A stretch of 64,000 bases of DNA from Rhodohalobacter sp. 614A (GCF_021462415.1 NZ_JAKEDS010000002.1:372001-436000), one strand, 5' to 3'. Positions 27,614 through 36,267 are shown, counted from the first letter of the stretch. Numbers and translations: made by a program. Notes: generated from the letters alone by a model not told the origin.

Positions 27614-29793
27614 AACATGTAATGAGATGGTTATGCAGTTTTTTGCTAATAACGATTTTGGCCAATCCTCAACATACAGCGGGACAGTCATTGGAAAGAA
27701 TATCGGTTGCAGAAAGATCGGATGATCTTGGATTTGTAGTTCGGTTTCATCTGACCGAACCGGTCGATTCTGTTGAGATTGCCCAGCCTCAGACAAATCA
27801 GGTTCAAATGATATTCTATTCTGATGATTTGAATACGTCAGCCTATATCCCTCCAACTGACGACAATGTGATTGAGTCTATTGATATTCTTGAACTAAAC
27901 AACGGTGTTGGTTTCGATTTGACACTCGGGGATGAATACAACTTTATCACTGATGCCTATCCAGATGTAAATTTGCGGGATATCTTGCTTTCCCTGCAGC
28001 ACGCAAATTCTTCAGAAGTCGCTTCCAATATTTCAAGTTCAGATGTTCTTTTCCCTGTTCGTGAAGAAGAACAAACTGTTCCTGAAGACGTCACTGATAC
28101 GAACCAGAATAATGAGCAAGATCAAAAACCAAAGACGAGTAGTGGTGGAGCTTTTTTAACAACAAAAAATCCCTCTTCACTCAACAGAATTACCCCGGGA
28201 GACCCGATGGAACTCTATCTTCGGGCAGTCTATCCACGTGAAAGAAGAGCATCACAACCTTCGTTTCTTCTTCGTCCGGCTAATATCAGTCAATATCATG
28301 ATGAAGCAGAAAATGTCGTTCATCCCTGGATGGATCATTCCTTTTTCGAATCACAAACCCGGTCTGACGGGCTTTTTGACTGGAGGATTTATTCTCCTGT
28401 TTTTTATACTTCCAATAACAGTGCGATTCCCATGGGACAAAACGATGGGGTTTTGTGGCAGGGCAGGGGGAACAATTATTTTATAACAGGTGGAGCAGGG
28501 ATACAGGCCGGGCCACTTACCGCTGTTTTCAGGCCACAATTCGCCTATAGCGAAAACCTCGGATTTACAGTTGAAAATACGGATCTTTCTACAAATCGAA
28601 ATTTTGAGGTTTCCCAGTATCCGAGGTTTGGTGATTCTGAGTTTCAAATGCATTTAACACATGCCGACATTCCCTGGCGATTTGGGGAGGAGTCGTTAAG
28701 TCAGTTTGATTTTGGAGATTCTTTTATTCAGTTGGAATACGAAGGATTTGCCGCCGGTTTTTCCAACGAGCGAATTTGGACCGGTCCGGGGATTCACAAT
28801 TCACTCATTTTCAGCAATCATGCTCCCGGCTTTTTGCATGGATTCCTTGGGACCAATGAACCCTATTCTACCCCATGGGGAAGTTTAGAAGCCCGCTGGT
28901 TATGGGGAGGGTTAAAGGAGTCTGATTATTTTGATGAAGATCCATCCAATGACAGGAGATCTGTTAGTGCTTTATCATTCAATTTTTCTCCTTCTGTTAT
29001 TCCGGGGCTGTCTGTAGGATTTACCCGTGCCGGTTATTCTTATGACGACGGTCTGGATTTCTCGGATCTTTTTTTGGCTCTCAGGTCAACTCAGTCCTCA
29101 AATGTTACCGATCCTGATAAAGCAACGTTTCACATGACGTCATTGTCTGCGCGCTGGACATTTCCTGCTGTAAATTTTGAGGTATATGCCGAGTGGGGAA
29201 GGAATGATTACCGAAGAGAATTTCGTGATTTGATTGCCGAACCGGAACTTAATCGTGGATATGTTTTTGGTTTTTTGAAGAACTTTGAACTCACTTCTTC
29301 TAAAAATCTTCTTCTGAATATTGAAATTACGGATCTCGAAAATTCAAGCGTAACGGCCACAAAAAGGGATTTTAATATCTGGTACGAAAACCCAGTCATT
29401 GAACAAGGATTCACACATAAAGGGCAAGTATTAGGAGCAGGCATCGGACCGGGATCAAGCACCCAGCAGATCCATCTCCACTATTATGATAAATGGGGGA
29501 TGGTGGGTTTATCGGCAAGTAGGATAGCACATCATATGGACAGACATTTTAAATATGAGGACTATTTCAGAAGTGAACTGGCAAGATGGCCGGAATTCTA
29601 TTTTCTACTTGACAGGCATGAAATTGAAGCGCGATATAGTTTCGATCTTTTACTTTTCCTACCATATAGCTTTGAGTTTCAGGTCGGATATAGAATTGGC
29701 AGAATCAATAACCGTTACAATCTTAGGGGTGTGGATGTCGATAATTATCAATACTCGTTCACTCTTCGTTACAATTTTGGACTCAATAGGTAG
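27610..29793 (+). CDS. Wzi-like capsule assembly outer-membrane protein with N-terminal extension, second copy
   Basis: About 727 residues from ATG 27610, coupled to the first copy by an ATGA overlap. Signal peptide MKHVMRWLCSFLLITILANP then ..AGQ. Residues about 28-130 form an extra domain (SLERISVAERSDDLGFVVRF ...) resembling the AMIN-like domains of periplasmic proteins, followed by an acidic/polar linker (about 135-180). The Wzi barrel follows, with 'GRGNNYFITGGAGIQAGPL' and 'GFAAGFSNERIWTGPGIHN', matching the first copy's motifs. The extra domain may bind peptidoglycan or glycan beneath the outer membrane; this is inference. Confidence 0.82.
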   Translation: MKHVMRWLCSFLLITILANPQHTAGQSLERISVAERSDDLGFVVRFHLTEPVDSVEIAQPQTNQVQMIFYSDDLNTSAYIPPTDDNVIESIDILELNNGVGFDLTLGDEYNFITDAYPDVNLRDILLSLQHANSSEVASNISSSDVLFPVREEEQTVPEDVTDTNQNNEQDQKPKTSSGGAFLTTKNPSSLNRITPGDPMELYLRAVYPRERRASQPSFLLRPANISQYHDEAENVVHPWMDHSFFESQTRSDGLFDWRIYSPVFYTSNNSAIPMGQNDGVLWQGRGNNYFITGGAGIQAGPLTAVFRPQFAYSENLGFTVENTDLSTNRNFEVSQYPRFGDSEFQMHLTHADIPWRFGEESLSQFDFGDSFIQLEYEGFAAGFSNERIWTGPGIHNSLIFSNHAPGFLHGFLGTNEPYSTPWGSLEARWLWGGLKESDYFDEDPSNDRRSVSALSFNFSPSVIPGLSVGFTRAGYSYDDGLDFSDLFLALRSTQSSNVTDPDKATFHMTSLSARWTFPAVNFEVYAEWGRNDYRREFRDLIAEPELNRGYVFGFLKNFELTSSKNLLLNIEITDLENSSVTATKRDFNIWYENPVIEQGFTHKGQVLGAGIGPGSSTQQIHLHYYDKWGMVGLSASRIAHHMDRHFKYEDYFRSELARWPEFYFLLDRHEIEARYSFDLLLFLPYSFEFQVGYRIGRINNRYNLRGVDVDNYQYSFTLRYNFGLNR

Positions 29794-29892
29794 AAATTCA
29801 AATGGATAATGAAGCTTTTTAAAACATTGAAAATCAAGCTATTCAATAATTAAGAAAAGAAAACTTCATATATTTTACTTAATAATTTATAC

Positions 29893-30672
29893 ATGAAGAA
29901 ATTTGTCGTCTTTTCATATCCACGTACTGGCAGCACGCTTCTTGTGAAAACCTTGAATAACCTCAAAGGTGTGGTTTGTCAATCAGAAATTTTTCATCAA
30001 GACTTTAATTCTTTTAAAAGAGCTTTTATAGACAGAGAGTTTATTAGTAATAATATGAAGTTACCGTTAAAAGGTTTTTTTTTAAATGAAGAGAAAGTAT
30101 TTAAGAAATTATTCAGGTTGAAAAATCACGACTTTCATTCCTTTCTAAAAGAAATATATCAAGAAACAACTTTAGCGATGGGATTTAAAATATTTCCCGG
30201 CCAGCATGATGAAGCTTTCAATTATTTGCTCGGTGAAGAATCTGTTTATAAGGTGATATTAGAGAGGGAGAATCGCTTGAGAAGCTATGTTTCCGAACAG
30301 ATTTCTTTTAAAACAGGTAAATGGGATCGATATACTGGTGAGGAGCCAAACCTTGTTCAAATTGATATAGATGTCAATGACTTCTTGCTATACAAAGAAA
30401 GAATTGATGGTTATCTTATAGAAACAGAAAAAGCTTTGGAGATGTCTGGACAGAAGTATTTAAAATTGACATATGAGAAGATATTTCAAGATGTTCCATA
30501 CAAAATTATACTCGATTTTTTAGATATTCTGGAAATTATTCAATTTGAAAATAGTATTAATCAAGAAAGACAAAACCCATTTTCTTTAGAAGATATGATC
30601 TTGAATTATAGGCAAGTCAAAGAGGCGCTTACAATACAGGAATTGCAGCATTACTTAGATAATTCTAGATAA
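29893..30672 (+). CDS. Sulfotransferase-family protein (Stf0/NodH-like)
   Basis: Cytoplasmic protein of 259 residues. The PAPS 5'-phosphosulfate loop is visible at 8-17 (SYPRTGSTLL), and the 3'-phosphate-binding segment at 121-134 (VILERENRLRSYVS), with the R...S pair typical of the superfamily. It probably sulfates a sugar of the polysaccharide or of a surface glycolipid. It is the last plus-strand gene before the minus-strand tail-fibre-like cassette. There are no PAPS synthesis genes (cysD/N/C) in the window. Confidence 0.82.
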   Translation: MKKFVVFSYPRTGSTLLVKTLNNLKGVVCQSEIFHQDFNSFKRAFIDREFISNNMKLPLKGFFLNEEKVFKKLFRLKNHDFHSFLKEIYQETTLAMGFKIFPGQHDEAFNYLLGEESVYKVILERENRLRSYVSEQISFKTGKWDRYTGEEPNLVQIDIDVNDFLLYKERIDGYLIETEKALEMSGQKYLKLTYEKIFQDVPYKIILDFLDILEIIQFENSINQERQNPFSLEDMILNYRQVKEALTIQELQHYLDNSR

Positions 30673-30700
30673 AAATCGAAATAAAAAATGTTTTAAAAAC

Positions 30701-30720
30701 CAATTGCTGTAGTGATCATA
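30701..30720 (+). repeat. Left imperfect direct repeat flanking the tail-fibre-like cassette
   Basis: CAATTG (30701-30706), five bases, then GTGATCATA (30712-30720). The same two blocks, nine bases apart, recur at 36561-36584 on the other side of the cassette. Could be an insertion footprint or an att-like remnant. A chance match is possible because both gaps are A+T-rich. Confidence 0.3.
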
Positions 30721-30753
30721 TGAGGATTACACATTTTAGAGAAAAGCTTACCT

Positions 30754-31515
30754 TTAACTTGCAAAGTAGAATACATGTCCTTTTAACCAATTTTTGCTTG
30801 AACCGTCGTTCAAATCTGATACCTGAATCAAATTAGTAAAACCAATTGCTCCAGTTGATGGGTTGCGATAATGCAAGGGTATATTTGTTCCTGTCTGAGA
30901 ACCTTGTCCAGAGCTTGGAAGATTACCTTCCCAACCCTGAACCAAAGAAACATACATATTTACTTGGTTTAAAACTGAAAATGGCAATCCACCAATAGAC
31001 AGACTTCCACTTGCTGTTCCGAAATCGATGTCATTTGTGGAAAGGTCGACCGTGCAAATGACTAATTTCCCAATTTTAATCGCATGTCCGATTTGATTGC
31101 CATAAGTAATGGACGAAAAGGAGCCGCTTGTGGGGTTATAAGTTGGTGTCCAAGTGATTGTATCATTGTATTCGTTCAGAGTGTCAGCACCAAATGAGAT
31201 ACCATTATTGAATGTCTGTAGATCAGAAAAAGTATTTGTGCTGGAGAGATTTGCTTTATTGTTATTCAGTACTTTACCCTGATTAGCGCTCAGAGGTTTA
31301 TCTGTATCGTTTGAAGTAAGATTATCTACAATATCAGAAACTTCAATAACATCACCACTTTGCGCAAACTGATTAGCTGAGACCAATACCGGATTATTAG
31401 AACTGTTTCCGATATACAAATCTAATCCACCAGAACCATCTTCTACAAACACTTCGGTTCCCTCTGCCAGTGTTCCGGGTACCGAAGGAAGGATTATTCG
31501 TTTTATTGCTGTCAT
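30754..31515 (-). CDS. Phage tail-fibre-like protein, shared N-terminal module
   Basis: Protein of 253 residues without signal peptide. Residues 1-88 are a module shared with the gene at 32576-33139 (75 of 87 aligned residues identical by my count). It includes 'EVFVEDGSGGLDLYIGNSS' and 'DTDKPLSANQGKVLNN', wording frequent in phage tail-fibre and baseplate-tip proteins. The remaining 165 residues are a different, beta-rich C-terminus ('SLSIGGLPFSVLNQ', 'SSGQGSQTGTNIPLHYRN') resembling receptor-binding tips. It is the last gene of the minus-strand cassette, following its upstream neighbour by 38 bases. Function by analogy: binding a glycan. No experiment supports this here. Confidence 0.6.
   Translation of the reverse strand: MTAIKRIILPSVPGTLAEGTEVFVEDGSGGLDLYIGNSSNNPVLVSANQFAQSGDVIEVSDIVDNLTSNDTDKPLSANQGKVLNNNKANLSSTNTFSDLQTFNNGISFGADTLNEYNDTITWTPTYNPTSGSFSSITYGNQIGHAIKIGKLVICTVDLSTNDIDFGTASGSLSIGGLPFSVLNQVNMYVSLVQGWEGNLPSSGQGSQTGTNIPLHYRNPSTGAIGFTNLIQVSDLNDGSSKNWLKGHVFYFAS
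31252..31515 (-). repeat. N-terminal tail-fibre module, copy A
   Basis: 264 bases coding the first 88 residues of the 30754-31515 protein. It aligns over its whole length with copy B (32879-33139), one codon (Gly) longer and otherwise collinear. Much of the DNA between 31320 and 31430 is nearly identical, so the duplication is relatively recent or under gene conversion. Confidence 0.75.
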
Positions 31516-31553
31516 TTTTTCTTATTAGTTGTTAAAATTGTAAGATTCAAATT

Positions 31554-32579
31554 TTATTGTACTATCCAAAAAGCTGAGGAGTCACTCTGATTATTGTATT
31601 CCGTTTTAATCCAATCTGAAGAACGAACAGTATTTGATATTCGAACCTCATCAAGTAATCCTTCCCATGATTGGAAACCTGGTGATCCAAATGCGTAAAC
31701 AGCACCAATTTGTAAATCTTCAGATGTTAAAACAGGCCCTGAATCATTTGAAGAGTTATCCAGAGTACCTGTGAGATAAATTTTCCAATCAGAACTTGTC
31801 CCATAAGAAGCAACGATATAATTCCAATTAGTTGTTATTGTGTTAATAGATTCTACCCCAAGTCCATTGGGGTTGTCGTATGTTTGAAAACTAATTTTCC
31901 CGGCTTCAGTGGTCGTTTTAAGTTCCCATTGTGTATTCGTCCCATCAAATCCTTTAGAGATTATTTGTTTATCTATACTTATAGCATCAGGTTTAACCCA
32001 AGCCGAAACAGTAAAGTCATCAAGTGGAGATAGACTATTACCTATATTTATATAATCAGCATTTCCATCAAAATGTTGAGAGTTGCCGATTTTACCAGAT
32101 CTTTGATCTGGTAAATTTCCTCCAAATATACCATCATTGTTATTCATAGTTGAATCCATTGAAATACCAGAAGATTCTCCCATGTGCCAAACTGCTAAAT
32201 AGTTATTTGTCCAAACATTTTCTCGACCGTACGTGCTGTCAGGGGCCGGTTCATTGCTTACGCCATCAACATCTATATAAAAGGTAGTACTAGATGAAAG
32301 TGAGGGAATTTTCACCCAAAGTTCGCCAGCTTTCGAACCGGTTTCACACGAAACGACTTCTCTTGCCAATTGGATGGTTTTCTGAACATCAGAATAACAT
32401 CTTATGTCTTCTCCTCCATTTCTTACAACACTCCAAAAAATTTGAGGCATATCAGCTAAATTTACTAGGATTGGAAAATTGATATGTGGTCCTCCTATAA
32501 CCTCTGTGGCGTTTACTGTAAGCTTTGTCATTCCGGTTTTCTGACTCAGAATTCCAATCAAATATGCAGAAAAACTCAT
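31554..32579 (-). CDS. DUF2341 plus LamG/concanavalin A-like lectin protein
   Basis: 341 residues from ATG 32579, which overlaps the upstream stop as ATGA; a longer frame exists but breaks this coupling. The N-terminal part has the DUF2341 pattern ('INFPILVNLADMPQ', 'IPSLSSSTTFYIDVDG', 'AVWHMGE'). Then a LamG/ConA-like jellyroll follows, from 'DSTMNNNDGIFGG' through 'FDGNADYINIGN', 'DFTVSAWVKPDA', to 'LLDEVRISNTVRS'. Such folds bind or sit beside carbohydrate in secreted or tail-associated proteins. No signal peptide, so release would need a phage-like particle, lysis or an unrecognised secretion route. Confidence 0.72.
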   Translation of the reverse strand: MSFSAYLIGILSQKTGMTKLTVNATEVIGGPHINFPILVNLADMPQIFWSVVRNGGEDIRCYSDVQKTIQLAREVVSCETGSKAGELWVKIPSLSSSTTFYIDVDGVSNEPAPDSTYGRENVWTNNYLAVWHMGESSGISMDSTMNNNDGIFGGNLPDQRSGKIGNSQHFDGNADYINIGNSLSPLDDFTVSAWVKPDAISIDKQIISKGFDGTNTQWELKTTTEAGKISFQTYDNPNGLGVESINTITTNWNYIVASYGTSSDWKIYLTGTLDNSSNDSGPVLTSEDLQIGAVYAFGSPGFQSWEGLLDEVRISNTVRSSDWIKTEYNNQSDSSAFWIVQ

Positions 32580-33139
32580 TCTACCCCCCCATAAACGTCC
32601 CATTCATTGGTATCAACTTTTACAAGCATAAAGCCTTTATCTTGGCCTGCTGTGTTTTTCCCTCCGTTCACTATAACGCCTGATCCTTCTACTATAGTAA
32701 CCTGACCAACTCCCACCTGGCGGATTACTCTCCAATAGCCAATAGGAAACGCCTCACTAGAATTTGGGGGAATTGTCACATTCTCAGCACTTCCACTTGT
32801 GCAACGATCTATGCGGTACGAATCGACCAATGTTAACGTCCAGTCTCCTGTTCGTTCCTGCCAGTTTTGGTTTTTATCCGCTTTCGCATCATTTAATACC
32901 TTTCCTTGATTAGCGCTCAAGGGTTTATCCGTATCGGTTGAAGCAAGGTTATCTACAATATCAGAAACTTCAACAACATCACCACTTTGAAGAAACTGAT
33001 TGGCAGACACCAACACTGGATTATTAGAACTGTTGCCGATATACAAATCCAGTCCGGATCCATTTTCTACAAATACTTCAGTTCCTTCCGCTAAGCTTCC
33101 GGGTACAGAAGAAACAATTACTCGTTTTATTGCAGCCAT
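32576..33139 (-). CDS. Phage tail-fibre-like protein, shared N-terminal module
   Basis: Protein of 187 residues. Residues 1-87 are the module shared with 30754-31515 ('SVPGSLAEGTEVFVENGSG', 'DTDKPLSANQGKVLND'). The second half differs: 'QERTGDWTLTLVDSYRIDRC', 'PIGYWRVIRQVGVGQVTIVE' and 'GFMLVKVDTNEWDVYGGVE', a tail-spike-end style repeat used in many phage and viral-like fibres. No signal peptide. The stop overlaps the next ORF's ATG. The swap of C-termini behind a fixed N-terminus is how fibres exchange receptor specificity. Confidence 0.6.
   Translation of the reverse strand: MAAIKRVIVSSVPGSLAEGTEVFVENGSGLDLYIGNSSNNPVLVSANQFLQSGDVVEVSDIVDNLASTDTDKPLSANQGKVLNDAKADKNQNWQERTGDWTLTLVDSYRIDRCTSGSAENVTIPPNSSEAFPIGYWRVIRQVGVGQVTIVEGSGVIVNGGKNTAGQDKGFMLVKVDTNEWDVYGGVE
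32879..33139 (-). repeat. N-terminal tail-fibre module, copy B
   Basis: 261 bases coding the first 87 residues of the 32576-33139 protein; partner of copy A at 31252-31515. The two lie in the same orientation about 1.6 kb apart, with the lectin-like gene between, so recombination between them would delete that gene and fuse the fibres. Confidence 0.75.
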
Positions 33140-33215
33140 TGTTTGTTGTGTTTGTGAATGTTTAGTTTTAAAAAGGGTTTTCTTATTCTACATGCTATTC
33201 TCAAAAACTGTTAAA

Positions 33216-35507
33216 TCAATCAAATCGGAAACTATACACGGCTCCATTGGTCACATATATTCTTAGACGGCAATTTTGCCCCTCCAATTCATCAATTAAA
33301 TGGGATGACCACGTAACCTCGTTATTTAACCCATTTTGGGTAATTATCTCTGAATCTGATTTTGTAAATCCAGATATTGGAGTTCCTGTAATACTGTTTA
33401 AAATTTCAACTAAAATGGTTCCTTCTGAATTGAGATAAAGCCCTGTTGTTCCATAAGGGATATTTAATCTGGAGGTCTGCCAGCTTCCTTCGATACCACC
33501 TGCCACAAGTTTTGCAAACCGATCCCTTTCTATGTGATGTATAGCAATCGTCCATTCCGCATCCAAATCTGTATTGACATTCAGTTGCCTTTGTTCTTCA
33601 AGTGTGTTGGCAACGATTACTCCAACAATAATTCGATCAGTTGAACCATTATTATGAACTACAAACCCACATCCAGGTGACACTCTTCCTACTTCATTAG
33701 CACCATTAGAAAGATTACACTGATTAGTATCCACTCTTAAGTATGGGCTAAGATTAACTGCTGGCCGGTTCATATCAGGAAACTTCCATGCCCCTTCAAC
33801 TTGGCCGCTGTGTTGAGGCGATAGCCCAGTTTTTGTTCTTGAATGGCCCCAAACCGGATATGTAGGTCCATCTGTTCGATCAGGTCTTCTATAGAGAGCT
33901 CGTTCGTCATTTCTGAAATAAGCTGATGGAATTACAAAATATTGTCCTGCATAAAAAATTACAGGGGTTGTTTGGAAATCAGTTCTAACTTTTGACTCTT
34001 CTTCTGATATAGGTTCATAGTGTTCACTTCCGTTTGCACATCCTTTTTGCGTATCTACTAATTCCCAGAAAGAAACCTGATCTGCTTCACTTCCGTAGTC
34101 ATAAACATTTGCTGGATCAACAATTATATGATTTCCATTATCAGTAAGAATGCTGTATGGTCCATCATACGTAGCGGCCGTGGCCATTCCTAACCATCTT
34201 GTTAAATAATAAGGAGTTGGCCAGTTTTGAAATTGACCACTTGAACGCCCCCGTCCTCTAAATGCAATTACCCATTCATTACTATTTTCATCAAAAAAAA
34301 GTGATCCAGGATTATCATCCCCAGGAACATTGGTAATAACAGATTGTGGAGTTGACCAACCTGTCAATCCATCATCAGATATAGATATGAAATATTCAGA
34401 ACCCAGAGAATACCATAATGATAAAGCTATATATTTTTCTGATGATGCATCATAAATAATTTTAACACTGTCTACATCGTTTTTTCCAACTCCTGAAGGT
34501 GCTGGGAAATTTATCATGTTACTTTCAGTAGCATTGTCCACAAGATCGGGTCTTCCATTGGTGATAATTTTATCCCAAGAAGTTCCATTATTAGTACTTC
34601 TCATCACAGCAAGTGCCCTTTTATTCTGTGCCTCATCCTGATCATCTGTATATGGGAAAATCAGGTTATAATATAAGCGAAGATTCCCTTGGTGGTCTAT
34701 CATCAATGAGCCCGTTATACCTCGAGTCCACGCAGCTTTTGGGTCATTAATGCCTGATCCTGACGGCAATCTTTCCCATGATTCATAGGGGGTATCCGTA
34801 GTTCTGTTCATGTGATGAAGAACAACTTGATTGCCAACCTCAACGGTAGAAAATGTAAGATTATCAATTGCTGAAAAGAGATCCGTATCAAGAGTAAAAT
34901 ACCTTTCGAGATCTAACCTTTTGGCTGCTCGTCCTTGAATTATGTTTGATGCAGGTGAAGGCCCAACCGAATTTGTAGTTCTTATTTCGATATCTGTCAT
35001 CTCTTCTTGGTTGGGCTGGTCGCCAATAACAAGCGGGCTTGTCGTTGTCCCTCCGGCTTGCCACGATCCTCCATCGAGACGGTATTCTATATCTGTGACT
35101 GGAGAGCCTCCATTGAAACCAAGCAGAAAATTGACAAATATTTCTTGGTTTCCTGAATTAATAGAAGTAATCGTTGGTGCTTCGGGAACGGTTGCCGGTG
35201 TACCATTTGCTGAATTACTAGGCTCACTTAAATTTGTTCCGCTTACAATGCGAACACGAACAGAATAGGTTTGCCCATTTGTAAGTCCTGAAATAACAAC
35301 AGGACTTGTTGACATTTCCGAAGAAATCCATCCCTCTTCGTCTAAACTATATTCTACGTCGGTGATGGGATATACAGAATCATCATAGGTAAAATGAACC
35401 GTGAGTTGTTGATTACCATCATCGATTGAGGTAATTATTGGGGGCGGAAGGTCTACGGCGATTGCAGAGTTCCGAATGCCATATAAATCAAATAATCGAA
35501 CACTCAT
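33216..35507 (-). CDS. FN3 - beta-propeller protein with an Asp-box-like repeat, glycan-active or glycan-binding
   Basis: 763 residues from ATG 35507, coupled by ATGA overlap to the upstream gene. Residues about 15-195 are two FN3-like domains ('DVEYSLDEEGWIS', 'DIEYRLDGGSWQ'). About 205-540 looks like a GH43/GH32/sialidase-style five-bladed propeller: 'YYNLIFPYTDD', 'RSTNNGTSWDKI' (an Asp-box-like S.NNG.SW near 300-309), 'GWSTPQSVI', 'NPGSLFFDENSNEWVIAF'. The C-terminal third ends in beta-rich folds and a tail typical of fibre proteins. It might hydrolyse or only bind polysaccharide. No obvious catalytic triad could be assigned by eye. Confidence 0.6.
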   Translation of the reverse strand: MSVRLFDLYGIRNSAIAVDLPPPIITSIDDGNQQLTVHFTYDDSVYPITDVEYSLDEEGWISSEMSTSPVVISGLTNGQTYSVRVRIVSGTNLSEPSNSANGTPATVPEAPTITSINSGNQEIFVNFLLGFNGGSPVTDIEYRLDGGSWQAGGTTTSPLVIGDQPNQEEMTDIEIRTTNSVGPSPASNIIQGRAAKRLDLERYFTLDTDLFSAIDNLTFSTVEVGNQVVLHHMNRTTDTPYESWERLPSGSGINDPKAAWTRGITGSLMIDHQGNLRLYYNLIFPYTDDQDEAQNKRALAVMRSTNNGTSWDKIITNGRPDLVDNATESNMINFPAPSGVGKNDVDSVKIIYDASSEKYIALSLWYSLGSEYFISISDDGLTGWSTPQSVITNVPGDDNPGSLFFDENSNEWVIAFRGRGRSSGQFQNWPTPYYLTRWLGMATAATYDGPYSILTDNGNHIIVDPANVYDYGSEADQVSFWELVDTQKGCANGSEHYEPISEEESKVRTDFQTTPVIFYAGQYFVIPSAYFRNDERALYRRPDRTDGPTYPVWGHSRTKTGLSPQHSGQVEGAWKFPDMNRPAVNLSPYLRVDTNQCNLSNGANEVGRVSPGCGFVVHNNGSTDRIIVGVIVANTLEEQRQLNVNTDLDAEWTIAIHHIERDRFAKLVAGGIEGSWQTSRLNIPYGTTGLYLNSEGTILVEILNSITGTPISGFTKSDSEIITQNGLNNEVTWSSHLIDELEGQNCRLRIYVTNGAVYSFRFD

Positions 35508-36109
35508 GATATCAGGCTTCCTGTTAAGAGCCAATCGTTTAAACCCCGATGTACAGCAGAAGCAGTGGCATATTGCCCAGCAAGTTTGTTATGTCCAGAG
35601 AAAACATTGATCGTAACATTTGTTCCTGCAATAATCGAGATATCACCTGAGACAGCATTATGCTCAAATACCAGTGTGGCTCCAACAGGGAAGGTATTCT
35701 CATCCAAACGGATATCACCTGCATCTGTTTTGCTAAGAATGGTATTGACATGATCCCCGATTTGAGGTACATAAGGCGTTCCAGTCACTTCTTTAATGCT
35801 GGTTAAGATTGTAGCGGTATGATCTGGTGATGAATCGTATCCGTTTTCATGAACTCTGACTCCAAGATCTTCTTCAAAAATATCATACAGAAGTGTGTTT
35901 TCGTCAATCCCTCCGGTAGTAATGAGCTCTAAAACTGATTCATAATCTGGTGGAACGGAGGCCGGAACCGGCGTCCCACCTCCTGAAGGTCCTGCAAAAA
36001 TCTGTTTAAATTCATTTGAAGTGTCATCAAAAAGAAGGAAAAGTTCGCGTTCCTCTAATGATGCGGGAAGTGAAGTCCCTCCACGGATATTTAATATACC
36101 TACTGCCAT
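35504..36109 (-). CDS. Tail-fibre/baseplate-like protein of the cassette
   Basis: Protein of 201 residues, no signal peptide. The N-terminus 'GGTSLPASLEERELFLLFDD' parallels the opening of the other two fibre-like genes ('LAEGTEVFVEDGSGGLDLYI'), suggesting a common attachment domain. Later 'RLDENTFPVGATLVFEHNAV' and 'SGHNKLAGQYATASAVHRG' recall the end of phage structural proteins describing surface-exposed tips. It lies 11 bases after a 32-residue ORF and overlaps the next gene by 4 bases. Function unknown; a shaft or attachment role is a guess. Confidence 0.55.
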   Translation of the reverse strand: MAVGILNIRGGTSLPASLEERELFLLFDDTSNEFKQIFAGPSGGGTPVPASVPPDYESVLELITTGGIDENTLLYDIFEEDLGVRVHENGYDSSPDHTATILTSIKEVTGTPYVPQIGDHVNTILSKTDAGDIRLDENTFPVGATLVFEHNAVSGDISIIAGTNVTINVFSGHNKLAGQYATASAVHRGLNDWLLTGSLIS

Positions 36110-36120
36110 ATGTTTATGGG

Positions 36121-36219
36121 TTAACTTGCGTTGTTGAGATCAAGTTGAAAACCACCAGAAGTGTTTAGGTCTTCATCAAAACTGTCATCGATATTTAAAT
36201 CCGAAATTTGTATAGGCAT
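36121..36219 (-). CDS. 32-residue ORF heading the tail-fibre-like cassette
   Basis: ATG 36219 to TAA 36121: MPIQISDLNIDDSFDEDLN, then TSGGFQLDLNNAS. In-frame stop only one codon before the ATG, so the start is fixed. It ends 11 bases before the next gene, the tight spacing of an operon lead gene. Acidic, with a TSGG near the end that resembles the double-glycine site of peptide leaders, though no processing enzyme lies nearby. Could be a leader peptide, a small structural peptide, or chance. Confidence 0.4.
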   Translation of the reverse strand: MPIQISDLNIDDSFDEDLNTSGGFQLDLNNAS

Positions 36220-36267
36220 CGGTCAGAATCTGTATGTAGACCAATGATTCGGTTGTAGCTATCTCTC

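Noticed and set aside
30754-36219. Complete prophage
   Set aside because: No integrase, capsid, terminase, portal, tail-tube or lysis gene is present; only fibre/lectin-type proteins are seen.
30754-36219. Diversity-generating retroelement driving fibre variation
   Set aside because: No reverse transcriptase and no template/variable repeat pair with adenine-biased differences; the repeat differences are ordinary substitutions.
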